DNA from: Clostridiaceae bacterium
Lineage (GTDB): Bacteria > Bacillota > Clostridia > UBA1212 > DUPL01
Direction: 5' to 3'
Length of the DNA stretch: 15,634 nt
Assembly: GCA_012522035.1 (NCBI GenBank)
Contig: JAAYLF010000417.1
Span: 1 to 15,634 of the forward strand
The notes beneath the pieces were generated by a model. It was not told the DNA's origin and made no database searches. It saw only the letters and a program-made list of their open reading frames with translations. Shown here one piece after another: positions 1 through 6,966 of the stretch. The first letter of the stretch is position 1. Each line of letters starts with the position of its first letter. Made by a program: the position numbers and the translations under genes.

Positions 1-1
1 G

Positions 2-325
2 ATTCACACTGTGGCCGAGTACATAAATCAACATATCAACGAGCATATAACCCTCGATACTTTGGCATCCCAAGTTCACCTGAGCAAATATCACTTTGCT
101 CGTCTGTTCAAGGAAACCACACGCATGACTGTCAGGGATTATATAATCCAAAAAAGGCTGATTCTTGCCTGTGAGATGATTTGGGCTGGTGAGCCACTTA
201 AGAACATTTACAATGCCTGTGGCTTTACTGACTATTCATCCTTCTACAGGAATTTCAAGTCCTTTTATGGGCTTTCTCCTAGTGAATACAAGGAGTTCTA
301 CGACAAAGGGCCTGCCAATGATTAA
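2..325 (+). CDS. AraC-family transcriptional regulator, C-terminal DNA-binding domain (5' end outside window)
   Basis: The frame is open from the first bases, so this is the 3' end of a longer gene; the GTG at 11 is only an internal codon. The visible 107 residues form one complete AraC/XylS DNA-binding domain with two helix-turn-helix units. The first includes LASQVHLSKYHFARLFKE. The second holds the family signature, with GFTDYSSFYRNFKSFYG followed by LSPSEYK. Regulators of this class usually carry an N-terminal sugar-sensing or response-receiver domain and control nearby carbohydrate genes. That N-terminal part is not visible, so the inducer cannot be named. The gene converges on the epimerase remnant and ends at a shared terminator. 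The family call is secure; the target is unknown. Confidence 0.93.
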   Translation: MHTVAEYINQHINEHITLDTLASQVHLSKYHFARLFKETTRMTVRDYIIQKRLILACEMIWAGEPLKNIYNACGFTDYSSFYRNFKSFYGLSPSEYKEFYDKGPAND

Positions 326-329
326 AAGT

Positions 330-367
330 AAAGAGTTCGTGAATTGGATTTTCACGAACTCTTTTTT
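330..367. terminator. Rho-independent terminator, probably bidirectional
   Basis: A perfect 14-bp stem (AAAGAGTTCGTGAA pairing with TTCACGAACTCTTT) encloses a 7-base loop and runs into six T on the plus strand. It lies 5 bases after the AraC stop codon. On the minus strand the same hairpin follows the epimerase stop directly and is followed by a broken T-rich stretch, so it probably serves both convergent genes. Confidence 0.9.
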
Positions 368-1202
368 CATGAAAGAATTTTTCTCAAATTCTCAGCTGCA
401 AAATCAAAAGCTTCCTTATTGGACCTAAAACTAAACTCATGCTTTAGCTCACTTGCTGCAAGATGGTCAAGGCCAACAAAACTCATAAGGTGCGGTTCCA
501 GTGTTACATGCACAGACTCCTTTTTGGCAGCAAAGTCTTTGACAATCTCCTTTATCCTTGCCTGTCCGTATCCTGGCACTGTGATTCTTCCATCCTTTGT
601 TCCATCCTTAATATGGAAGTACTCAAATACTCGTAAAGCAGCTCATACGCCTTTAGCGGATCGTATCCTTTCAGGACGAAGTTGCCCATGTCAAATACAC
701 ACCTCAGTCTGCCTTCAAAGCCTTTTAACAGGTCGAGACATCTTTCAGGAGCTTCACCATAGATTCCTTCCTCGTTTTCATGGCATAGCGTTACACCATA
801 CCTGTCCGCCAGATCCAAAAGCATTTCCACTCTTTTAAAAGCAACCTTTCTGAATTCTTCTCCCGGTTGTCCGTTTCTATTATAAAAACTGAACATGCGT
901 ATGTATTTGCTTTCAAGAACATTTGCACAATTGCATATCCTTTCAAATATATCTATATGCTTGCCAAGATCGTCCGTTATATCAATCTTTCCTATGGGTG
1001 AACCTATAGAAAACACACTGATGCCGTTTTCCTTTAATGCCTCATTAATACACTTTGCGCTCTCGGAATCTATTTCTGCAATATTCTTCCCATCAACAAA
1101 CCTAATCTCAATATACTCAAAATTATTCTTAACAAGACCTTCAATCTGCCCCTCAAGACTCACAGCATATTCATCAGCAAACGCTCCATAAACAATATTC
1201 AC
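367..1202 (-). pseudogene. Sugar phosphate isomerase/epimerase-like TIM-barrel protein, frameshifted
   Basis: The GTG start at 1202 has a strong AAGGAGGG site about 7 bases upstream and overlaps the end of the nagA remnant by 4 bases. Residues 1-193 read as an AP-endonuclease-2/xylose-isomerase-like barrel. The frame is then lost near 623/624 and resumes one frame over. Joining the frames gives a normal-length protein of about 278 residues. Putative metal ligands of the fold are all present: Glu142 (CHENEEG), Asp171 (VFDMGNF), His197 (YFHIKDG) and Glu236 (TLEPHL). The break is one missing base: TTGAGTAC where TTGGAGTAC would keep the frame and give EYFHIKDG. As written, translation stops at 552 after 216 residues and loses His197 and Glu236. 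Such enzymes interconvert ketose sugars or inositol derivatives; the substrate is not readable. A sequencing error is as likely as a real mutation. Confidence 0.85.
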
Positions 1203-1591
1203 ATATTTCCCTCCTTATACAAAATTAGCAAGCTCACAACCACCTCTCCCTGAAGTATAACGCCAATAACATTTACCTCATCATCAAATATTACAACATC
1301 TGCATCATAACCCGTTTTTATCTCTCCCTTGCCTGAAAGGCCCATAATTCTAACAGGATTCCTGGTAATCATCTTTACTGCACTGTACATGGGTATGCCC
1401 GCTTCTTTTACACATACCCGCACCAGTCTATTGCTGGTCGCAATGCTGCCTGCAAATGCACTTGGATCAGGATGTGTTGCAACTCCATCTTCAATAATGC
1501 ATGGAGTGCCTCCCACGCATGCTGTTTTCTCTGAGGTTCCTGCGCAGCTTAAAGAATCCGTTACCAGACAGATATGATCATCCGTTTTCAT
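1199..1591 (-). pseudogene. nagA: N-acetylglucosamine-6-phosphate deacetylase remnant (C-terminal third)
   Basis: The 130 residues match the C-terminal part of NagA: HICLVTDSL with the catalytic Asp (Asp12 here), SAFAGSIATSNRLVR, the ITRNPVRIMGL helix, and the closing YDADVVIFDDEVNVIGVILQG strand pair. Full NagA is about 380 residues. The N-terminal two thirds of the barrel, which carries the metal-binding residues, is not found in any frame upstream, and an opposite-strand gene begins at 1821, so this is a true deletion rather than a frameshift. A TGA lies directly before the ATG in frame. An AAGGGAG site 7 bases upstream means the fragment may still be translated, but it should be inactive as a deacetylase. 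Its stop overlaps the start of the epimerase, showing a former operon. Confidence 0.85.
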
Positions 1592-1643
1592 TCAAAAGCT
1601 CCCTTATTCTGTTTGATATGTCTTGTGCTGCAGAATAACCCAT
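1578..1643 (-). other. 21-codon ORF, probable 5' stub of a deleted gene
   Basis: An ATG with a GAAAGGAA ribosome site opens a short frame beginning MGYSAAQDIS and ending in TGA. It overlaps the nagA remnant start by 14 bases in another frame and lies downstream of the 1710-1738 promoter. It resembles the first helix of an ordinary cytoplasmic protein, but I do not recognise it. The likely reading is that a deletion joined the beginning of one gene to the tail of nagA. It could also be a chance ORF. Confidence 0.4.
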
Positions 1644-1709
1644 TTCCTTTCTTGTAACATTGTTTTCACTTGCATCACATTCTGTTTATATATGTCATAA
1701 AACACATAT

Positions 1710-1738
1710 ATTATACTCCTGGGAGAAGAATGATTCAA
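1710..1738 (-). promoter_or_regulatory. Sigma-A promoter for the nagA-epimerase remnant operon
   Basis: On the minus strand, TTGAAT (1733-1738) is separated by exactly 17 bases from a perfect TATAAT (1710-1715). Transcription would start near 1703, about 60 bases before the first ATG at 1643. It faces away from the plus-strand gene at 1821. Confidence 0.75.
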
Positions 1739-1820
1739 TCCTTCTCTTCTCCCCAGTTTCAATTGCCTTTCACATGGCATAGAATAAATTACCGACAACA
1801 TAAAATACAGGAGTGAAATA

Positions 1821-2219
1821 ATGATCTATCTTCTCCTCTTTACATGGTGTCTTCCCCAGACACTACTGGCATATATAATTAGGGTGTTTGTCAAACCTGT
1901 TAAGGTAGAAAAGCAGGGTGTAATTAACATATACAAGGTTGATTGGAACACAGGTTCCTTATCAATGAGCAACAAGATTTTCCTGTGCAGATCCCACTGG
2001 GAGAATGAAAAAGTTCTAATGCACGAAATAGGCCACTTCAAGCAGAGCCTTATCCTAGGATGGTTCTTTCTCCTGGTTATCGGTTTGCCAAGCCTGATGT
2101 GGGCCAGGTGGGGCCACGATATGGCAAACAAACACCGGGAGAAGAAAGGACTGCCAAAAGTTGACTACTGCTCTTTCTACACCGAGAAATGGGCAAACAA
2201 ACTAGGAGGCGTAGAGTGA
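1821..2219 (+). CDS. Small membrane protein with HEXXH motif, putative zinc metallopeptidase-like
   Basis: A 132-residue protein starting at ATG 1821 behind ACAGGAGTG. Residues 2-24 form a hydrophobic segment, a second one spans about 77-94, and between them is the zinc-binding motif His68-Glu69-x-x-His72 (LMHEIGHFKQS). A Glu at 122 in FYTEKWANKLGG could be the third metal ligand, as in gluzincins. The HEXXH helix sits just before the second membrane segment, a layout seen in several integral-membrane peptidases. I do not recognise a named family, and no substrate can be inferred. The gene stands alone: it diverges from the nagA remnant and converges on the activase gene with one base between the two stop codons and no terminator there. 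No convincing promoter is visible upstream. The ORF is intact, and the peptidase role is inferred only from the motif. Confidence 0.75.
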   Translation: MIYLLLFTWCLPQTLLAYIIRVFVKPVKVEKQGVINIYKVDWNTGSLSMSNKIFLCRSHWENEKVLMHEIGHFKQSLILGWFFLLVIGLPSLMWARWGHDMANKHREKKGLPKVDYCSFYTEKWANKLGGVE

Positions 2220-2220
2220 G

Positions 2221-3189
2221 TTATGCAATAGTCTGAACAGACAGCCTTGTGTTCCACTTTCCACACCGGTCTCCGAAACATCCTATTGCCCTTTCATTCT
2301 CATAGATTCTTACTACCTCGCAGCAATTGGGACATCCTGTGCACTCAAAACTCTTGGACGCAAATGTACTCTCTGCAAGACCAAATCCTTTGAAGTTTGT
2401 TCTGCCTGTTTTTCTCACCGTATTCCTAGCAATTATTGCAGCACCAATTGCACCCATCATGTCATAATATTCAGGCACAATAACTTCAAATCCCAAAGCA
2501 TCTTCAAAGGCTTTCTTTATACCTTTGTTAGCTGCGACGCCTCCCTGGAAAAACACTTTGGGCAGTATTTCCTTACCCTTGCCAATATTATTCAAATAGT
2601 TTCTGACAAGTGCCTCGCAAAGCCCGCCAATGATATCCGCCTCATTGTATCCCAGCTGCTGCTTGTGTATCATGTCGGACTCTGCAAACACCGCACACCT
2701 TCCTGCTATTCGTACCGGTGTTGTGGCTTTTAATGCATAATCTCCAAACTCTTCTATGGGTATGTCATGTCTCTCTGCTTGTCCGTCTCGAAATGAGCCC
2801 GTTCCTGTAGCACAAACCGTATTCATGGCAAATTCCACTACTATTCCATCTCTTAGAATAATAATTTTCGAATCCTGTCCTCCAATTTCAATAATCGTCC
2901 GCACATCCCTGTCCATTTCCAAGGCAGCAGTACTGTGAGCCGTTATCTCGTTCTTAACCGCATCCGCACCTATCAATGTGGCTGCAATATGGCGCCCGCT
3001 TCCAGTTGTGCCGCATGCTAGGATTTCCCCATCCTTGTACTTCTCCCTGAGTAATTTAAAGCCTTCCTGGATTACCTGGATGGGCCTTCCCCTGGTCCTT
3101 AAGTATATTTTATCCTTCACATTTAACTTCTCATCCATCACAATCAGATCGGTGCTAACCGAACCCACATCAACTCCCAGATAATACAT
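2221..3189 (-). CDS. Acyl-CoA dehydratase activase (HgdC/BadFG/BcrAD-type ATPase)
   Basis: A 322-residue ASKHA-fold ATPase; the start chosen is MYYLGVDVGS at 3189, 8 bases from an AGGAG site. Visible motifs are the N-terminal phosphate loop LGVDVGSVSTD, GTTGSGR near 60, IEIGGQDSK near 101, CATGTGSF near 126 and FFQGGVAANKG near 213. Cys126 and Cys165 match the two cysteines that let the HgdC dimer hold one [4Fe-4S] cluster. A C-terminal tail adds CTGCPNCC (283-290) and CFGDRCGKW (304-312), typical of the long fused activases rather than of classical HgdC. Family knowledge: ATP hydrolysis drives one electron from ferredoxin or flavodoxin to a partner Fe-S protein. The gene is the last of three, overlapping the preceding one by 20 bases. 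The GTGSF motif is followed by RDGQAERHD where LDQQAERL-like sequence is usual, a small deviation. Confidence 0.92.
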   Translation of the reverse strand: MYYLGVDVGSVSTDLIVMDEKLNVKDKIYLRTRGRPIQVIQEGFKLLREKYKDGEILACGTTGSGRHIAATLIGADAVKNEITAHSTAALEMDRDVRTIIEIGGQDSKIIILRDGIVVEFAMNTVCATGTGSFRDGQAERHDIPIEEFGDYALKATTPVRIAGRCAVFAESDMIHKQQLGYNEADIIGGLCEALVRNYLNNIGKGKEILPKVFFQGGVAANKGIKKAFEDALGFEVIVPEYYDMMGAIGAAIIARNTVRKTGRTNFKGFGLAESTFASKSFECTGCPNCCEVVRIYENERAIGCFGDRCGKWNTRLSVQTIA

Positions 3190-4267
3190 GTTCCTTTCTC
3201 CTTTCAAGCAAATCTAAAAATGCTTCTATTCGGGTAACATATCCCGCCTCTCCAGTCATCTCATCAACAACCAGCGTCATTATTGGAAAGTTCTTGTCTT
3301 TTGATATACGAGGCAGTATGGCTTTCGAAACAATTTCAGGCATGCAGCCCATGGGAAAGATTTGGATTGCTCCGTCAAATCCGTCCTCATGCGCCATAAC
3401 TGCTTCGCCTATGCACTCCCTGGCATGTCCGCCTATCTCAAGTCCCAGATACTCCTTGGAATGTCTTTTTAAGTCCAGCGAGTTTAGCCTTGTTGGAGAC
3501 ATGGCCATATTTTTTACCCACCAACTGGGAGTAAGTTCTCTCCTGGTAGATACTCCATAAGACATAAGCTTGTCTTCGATATATAGATTTGAAAAGGGCT
3601 CAATGACGGTGTAAATCTCTCCAATAATTGCAATCTTGACAGGATCTTTGGCATGGTCCAGCTCCACATTGTCAAACTTCTTCTCGTAGTCTTTTAGTAC
3701 ATTTATCATGTCTTTAGGATTTGTGCATTTAATTGCTTCACGTTTGCATGCATGCAAGAGTTTTTTACACTCGCCTCTATTTCTTTCATATCCAGCCAGC
3801 CAATGTGCTTTTGCATCCAGTTTGTCCGCCAAATTGATAACATCGAGGGCATATTTCACACATTGAAACTTTTTATGCTTTGGCATCTTGCTTTTTGTTG
3901 ATATTTCTGCAATTCTGTTAAACAACTCAGTAACACCAATATCTCCCGGAGCATCTATAACTATGAATTTAAAATTGTACCCCAGATTGTTTAGCAGGTT
4001 CATCTGCATCTCACAATATTCTCCAAACCTGCAGGGACCGCAGCTCCCTGTAATTAATATCGTATTTGCTCCCATTTCCGCAGCCTGCACATAATTCCCA
4101 ATCATTATTTTATACGGTAGACATAGTTCCTCAGGAGAATGCAAAGAACCTATTTCCAGAGTCTTTTTGCTGTTCTTGGGAGGAATTACATAATCAATAC
4201 CCAAACCATCAAAAAGAGCCTTGACTGCAAGGTACACATTGCCCATATGAGGAAACGTTATTTTCAT
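3170..4267 (-). CDS. Activase-related protein B (DUF2229 / HgdB-like Fe-S protein)
   Basis: 365 residues from the ATG at 4267 (MKITFPHMGN); a longer frame from 4297 exists, but 4267 has AGGAG 8 bases upstream. The protein belongs to the family usually labelled acyl-CoA dehydratase activase-related, distantly related to the 2-hydroxyacyl-CoA dehydratase subunits. Candidate cluster ligands are Cys49 (ELCLPYK), Cys76/79/85 (SCGPCRFGEYC), Cys285 and Cys308 (FPMGCMPE). It ends in VDEMTGEAGYVTRIEAF and LLERRK, a block shared with the first gene of the operon, so the two are paralogues. There is no signal peptide; it should be cytoplasmic. The expected role is to accept electrons from the HgdC-like ATPase encoded next. 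The small molecule reduced, if any, is unknown. The gene is intact. Confidence 0.88.
   Translation of the reverse strand: MKITFPHMGNVYLAVKALFDGLGIDYVIPPKNSKKTLEIGSLHSPEELCLPYKIMIGNYVQAAEMGANTILITGSCGPCRFGEYCEMQMNLLNNLGYNFKFIVIDAPGDIGVTELFNRIAEISTKSKMPKHKKFQCVKYALDVINLADKLDAKAHWLAGYERNRGECKKLLHACKREAIKCTNPKDMINVLKDYEKKFDNVELDHAKDPVKIAIIGEIYTVIEPFSNLYIEDKLMSYGVSTRRELTPSWWVKNMAMSPTRLNSLDLKRHSKEYLGLEIGGHARECIGEAVMAHEDGFDGAIQIFPMGCMPEIVSKAILPRISKDKNFPIMTLVVDEMTGEAGYVTRIEAFLDLLERRKEHVLSGS
3194..3205 (-). promoter_or_regulatory. Ribosome-binding site for the activase inside the B gene
   Basis: The codons for ERRK near the end of protein B read GAAAGGAGAAAG, which also forms the Shine-Dalgarno sequence for the activase ATG at 3189 (8 bases from AGGAG). 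It decides the start over the upstream in-frame ATG at 3207. Confidence 0.8.
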
Positions 4268-5159
4268 ACGCCTTTCTCCTTTCCAACATGTCAACAAAAG
4301 CTTCTATTCGAGTATTTACCCCCGCCTCACCTGTGTGCTCGTCGATTTTTAGCACCATGAAAGGAAAATCCCCTACTCGTTCTTTAACGAGTTCTATCAG
4401 CACAGAATCAATCCCGCATGCAAATGATGAGATTTATATAATTCCATCACACATCTTCTTCTCATAGGCAGTAGCCAGAAACCCGTAGGTGTTCCTTGCA
4501 AAAGTCCAGAAGGGTCTCTTAAACAGCTTTCCCACCTCTGTATCAATATCCTGCTCATCCACAAATTCTTCGGTAATTATCCCTATTCCCAAGGCGTTCA
4601 GTTTGCTTACTATGTTCATGTTGCTGTAACTGTCATATATGTTGTACGGATGTCCTGCCAAAGCTACTTTCATATCATAACTCAAAGTATTGAATCCAAT
4701 TGCATGTTCGTTTTGTGCACTATACGCCTTGTAAAATGCCCTGCGTATGGTTTTTCTATCCCTGGTCACCACACGTCCTGCCATCCTTGCCCACTCGTAA
4801 AGTTGTTTGTCATCCGTTGCATACATGGGCTCTGAGATTACATCCGGCAAATTAGGTATGTTGTATATGACCATCTCTGGGAGCCCGCAAAACTTGGGAC
4901 ATATATACTCCCTTCTTCTGACTTGCATTATCCTTGGAATTAAAATCGCATCACACTTGCCTCTCAATGATGCAACATGTCCATGAAAAACCTTGACTGG
5001 CATGCACGCCTCGTCAACACAGTGTTTTACTCCCAGATCCAGAATACTTTTGTTGGTGTCTTCCGATACAATTATTTCTGCTCCCAGCTCTGCAAAGAAA
5101 GTCATAAAAAAAGGATGGTATTTATAATACAAAAGACCTTTTGCTATCCCTATTTTCAT
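4209..5159 (-). pseudogene. Activase-related protein A (DUF2229-type), interrupted by in-frame TAA
   Basis: The ATG at 5159 (MKIGIAKGLLYY) follows GTGAGGG. The frame gives 241 residues and meets TAA at 4434-4436. The same frame then continues without any shift through ISSFACGIDS, KIDEHTGEAGVNTRIEAF and MLERRK to 4209. Reading the TAA as a sense codon, most likely Tyr (YISSFACG is what the family would show), gives a normal protein of 316 residues. Candidate ligands are Cys47, Cys52, Cys69, Cys87, Cys91, Cys238 and, beyond the stop, Cys248. The truncated product loses the last 75 residues, a conserved block. A restart at GTG 4403 has no evident ribosome site. The 3' end overlaps the next gene by 59 bases. 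It is either a real nonsense mutation or a base-call error. Confidence 0.85.
4272..4283 (-). promoter_or_regulatory. Ribosome-binding site for protein B inside the A gene
   Basis: The identical 12 bases GAAAGGAGAAAG, encoding ERRK at the end of protein A, lie 8 bases upstream of the protein B ATG at 4267. This fixes the B start and repeats the arrangement at the next junction. Confidence 0.8.
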
Positions 5160-5179
5160 AAAACCCTCACTTCACCCTG

Positions 5180-5208
5180 ATTTTATGTTTACATATCAAC
5201 CTTTTCAT
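5180..5208 (-). promoter_or_regulatory. Possible promoter for the activase operon
   Basis: On the minus strand ATGAAA (5203-5208) and TAAAAT (5180-5185) are 17 bases apart. The -10 matches 5 of 6 consensus bases and the -35 matches 4 of 6. The start would be near 5173, leaving a very short leader before the ATG at 5159. It is the best candidate in the divergent gap 5160-5334, but not a strong one. Confidence 0.35.
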
Positions 5209-5298
5209 TATTTCCCCATTTCCTCAAATTATTCCATCCGCCTGAAAAAGTCATGGAAACAGGTCGCAATCGAATATGGTAAACCTTAAAAAATGATG

Positions 5299-5304
5299 TA
5301 TAAT
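5299..5304 (+). promoter_or_regulatory. -10 box upstream of the glycosidase
   Basis: A perfect TATAAT lies 31 bases before the ATG at 5335, at the right distance for a short leader that ends in the AGGTG ribosome site. No good -35 box is present at 16-18 bases, so the promoter may need an activator. Confidence 0.4.
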
Positions 5305-5334
5305 GGATAGGATTAATATTTATAGGTGATATGA

Positions 5335-6860
5335 ATGCAAGATAAGTTTTTATCAAAAGCCAGTGAACTGATGCCCAAGTTATATGAAACCATATATAGG
5401 CCGGTCAGACTAGCAGAGGCTGTGCATGATAAAAGTGCCCTCCACGGAGTAAAAATGATTTACGGCGGGCGTTTGGAGGATTTATACTCCCAGGAACTTC
5501 AGAATGGTGATATTTTCACTTTGGATTTTGGTACCCACATTGTTGGATATCTGACACTTAAGATAAGACCTGTAGGACACCAGCAGGATTCTCCATTAAG
5601 ACTAAGACTTGTCTTTGGTGAAATGCCCTGCGAAATCCCGGATTTTGAATATTCAGGAGGGCTAAGCAGTACCTGGATACAAGAAGAGATTGTAAACATT
5701 GACGTCTTGGCTGTGCCTTTTACTCTTCCAAGACGGTATGCTTTCAGATACCTGAAGGTTGAAATACTAGGAAAATGCACTGCCTACAGGATAAAATTCG
5801 AAGACATTTTCTGTACCGCAGTTACATCCAGCAACTCTTCAAATATTGAAAAAAGCGGTTGTATGGATTCAATGCTTTCCAAAATAGATGAAGTTTCCAT
5901 AAGAACACTAAAAAACTGCAGCCAGGAGGTCTATGAAGACGGACCCAAACGCGACAGAAGACTCTGGTTGGGAGACCTGAGATTGCAGGCTATTGCAGAT
6001 TATGTAACGTTTAAAAACTACAATCTGGTAAAGAGATGCCTGTACTTGTTTGCCGGCCTTCCACATCCGCACGGTCAGATAAGCAGCTGTATTTTTCATG
6101 AGCCAACCTTGTCAAACGACAGCTGGATATTGAACGACTATTCACTGTTTTTCATATCAGTACTTTACGATTACTACAACGAAACCAACGATTTTGATTT
6201 GCTTGCAGAACTATGGGATACTGCTTTCCGCCAGGTTGAAATTGTAGCAGCACAAATAGATGAACACGGACTTGTCAAAAATGGTCAGTCCAAGTACTTT
6301 GGAGACTGGTGCGAAGGACTTGATAAAAATGCCTCCGCCCAAGCAATAGCTATATATACATTCAAGCAGTGCAGAACCCTTGCAGAAATACTGAATGATG
6401 AAAAGCGCATGCACTTTCTTGATGAAAGAATAAAGCTGTTAACCGAAGGAGCGGTCAAGCACCTGTACAATGACGATACTGGATTCTTTGAAAGCGGTGA
6501 AAAAAACAATTGTCCTGGCATTCTCAGATTTGGATGGTTCTTGCCGGAGTGTTTGACAAGGAAACAAACGCAAACCTGCTGAAAAAACTTTTAGATTCAA
6601 ACATCGGGATCCGACCTCGCACTCCGTACATGTACCATCATTTCATTCAGGCTCTCTTCGACTGTGACATGAAGGAGGAAGCTGTAAAATATATTAAGGC
6701 ATACTGGGGCAGAATGGTTGAGCTTGATGCAGATTGTTTCTGGGAAGTTTTTGATCCGGAAGACCTGCTTCTTTCCCCATACAACTCCATTCAAATCAAC
6801 AGTTACTGTCATGCCTGGAGCTGCACACCCAGTTACTTCATACGGAAATATTTAAGCTGA
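5335..6860 (+). pseudogene. GH78-like (alpha-L-rhamnosidase family) glycoside hydrolase, frameshifted
   Basis: ATG 5335 follows AGGTGAT. Residues 1 to about 175 form an N-terminal beta-rich region; the rest is an (alpha/alpha)6 barrel of the rhamnosidase type, with DGPKRDRRLWLGD at 202-214, FGDWC near 323 and, after the break, SWHSQIWMVLAGVF and HAWSCTP (His493). The frame is lost in a run of seven A at 6500-6506; as written it stops at 6582 (415 residues), while the remainder runs one frame over to 6860. Eight A would give one 508-residue protein. There is no signal peptide, so it probably acts in the cytoplasm on short oligosaccharides or glycosides. The usual RDERLGW block reads RDRRLW here, so the Glu often assigned a catalytic role is absent and the exact specificity is uncertain. 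It is a single-gene unit closed by its own terminator. Confidence 0.82.
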
Positions 6861-6885
6861 ACTGCGGAACCTTCCGCAGTTTTTT
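6860..6885 (+). terminator. Rho-independent terminator of the glycosidase gene
   Basis: The sequence AACTGCGGAA and its exact complement TTCCGCAGTT are separated by CC and lead into a T run (6880-6885). It begins on the last base of the stop codon. Confidence 0.92.
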
Positions 6886-6910
6886 CATGTTTTACAGATG
6901 TTATGTGTAT

Positions 6911-6944
6911 AAAAAGGAGCAGTACGATTGACGCAACTGCTCCT
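6911..6944 (-). terminator. Rho-independent terminator of nifJ
   Basis: On the minus strand AGGAGCAGT and ACTGCTCCT form a perfect 9-bp stem around a 12-base loop, followed by TTTTTATA. It lies 23 bases after the nifJ stop codon and faces the glycosidase terminator. Confidence 0.9.
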
Positions 6945-6966
6945 AAATTTATCTATTTATCTATTA

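Noticed and set aside
344..838. Plus-strand ORF of 164 codons
   Set aside because: It is antisense to the epimerase gene, has no protein-like composition or ribosome site, and exists because the real frame on the other strand is broken.
1604..1801. 65-codon minus-strand ORF upstream of the nagA remnant
   Set aside because: It would span the promoter at 1710-1738, and its start has no ribosome site. The promoter and the in-phase GAAAGGAA-ATG at 1643 explain the region better.
4434..4436. Recoding of the TAA as selenocysteine or pyrrolysine
   Set aside because: Those use TGA and TAG. No basis exists for reading TAA as sense here, so it is treated as a mutation or error.
5160..5334. Operator or repeat in the divergent gap between the activase operon and the glycosidase
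   Set aside because: I found no convincing palindrome or direct repeat there, only weak promoter elements.
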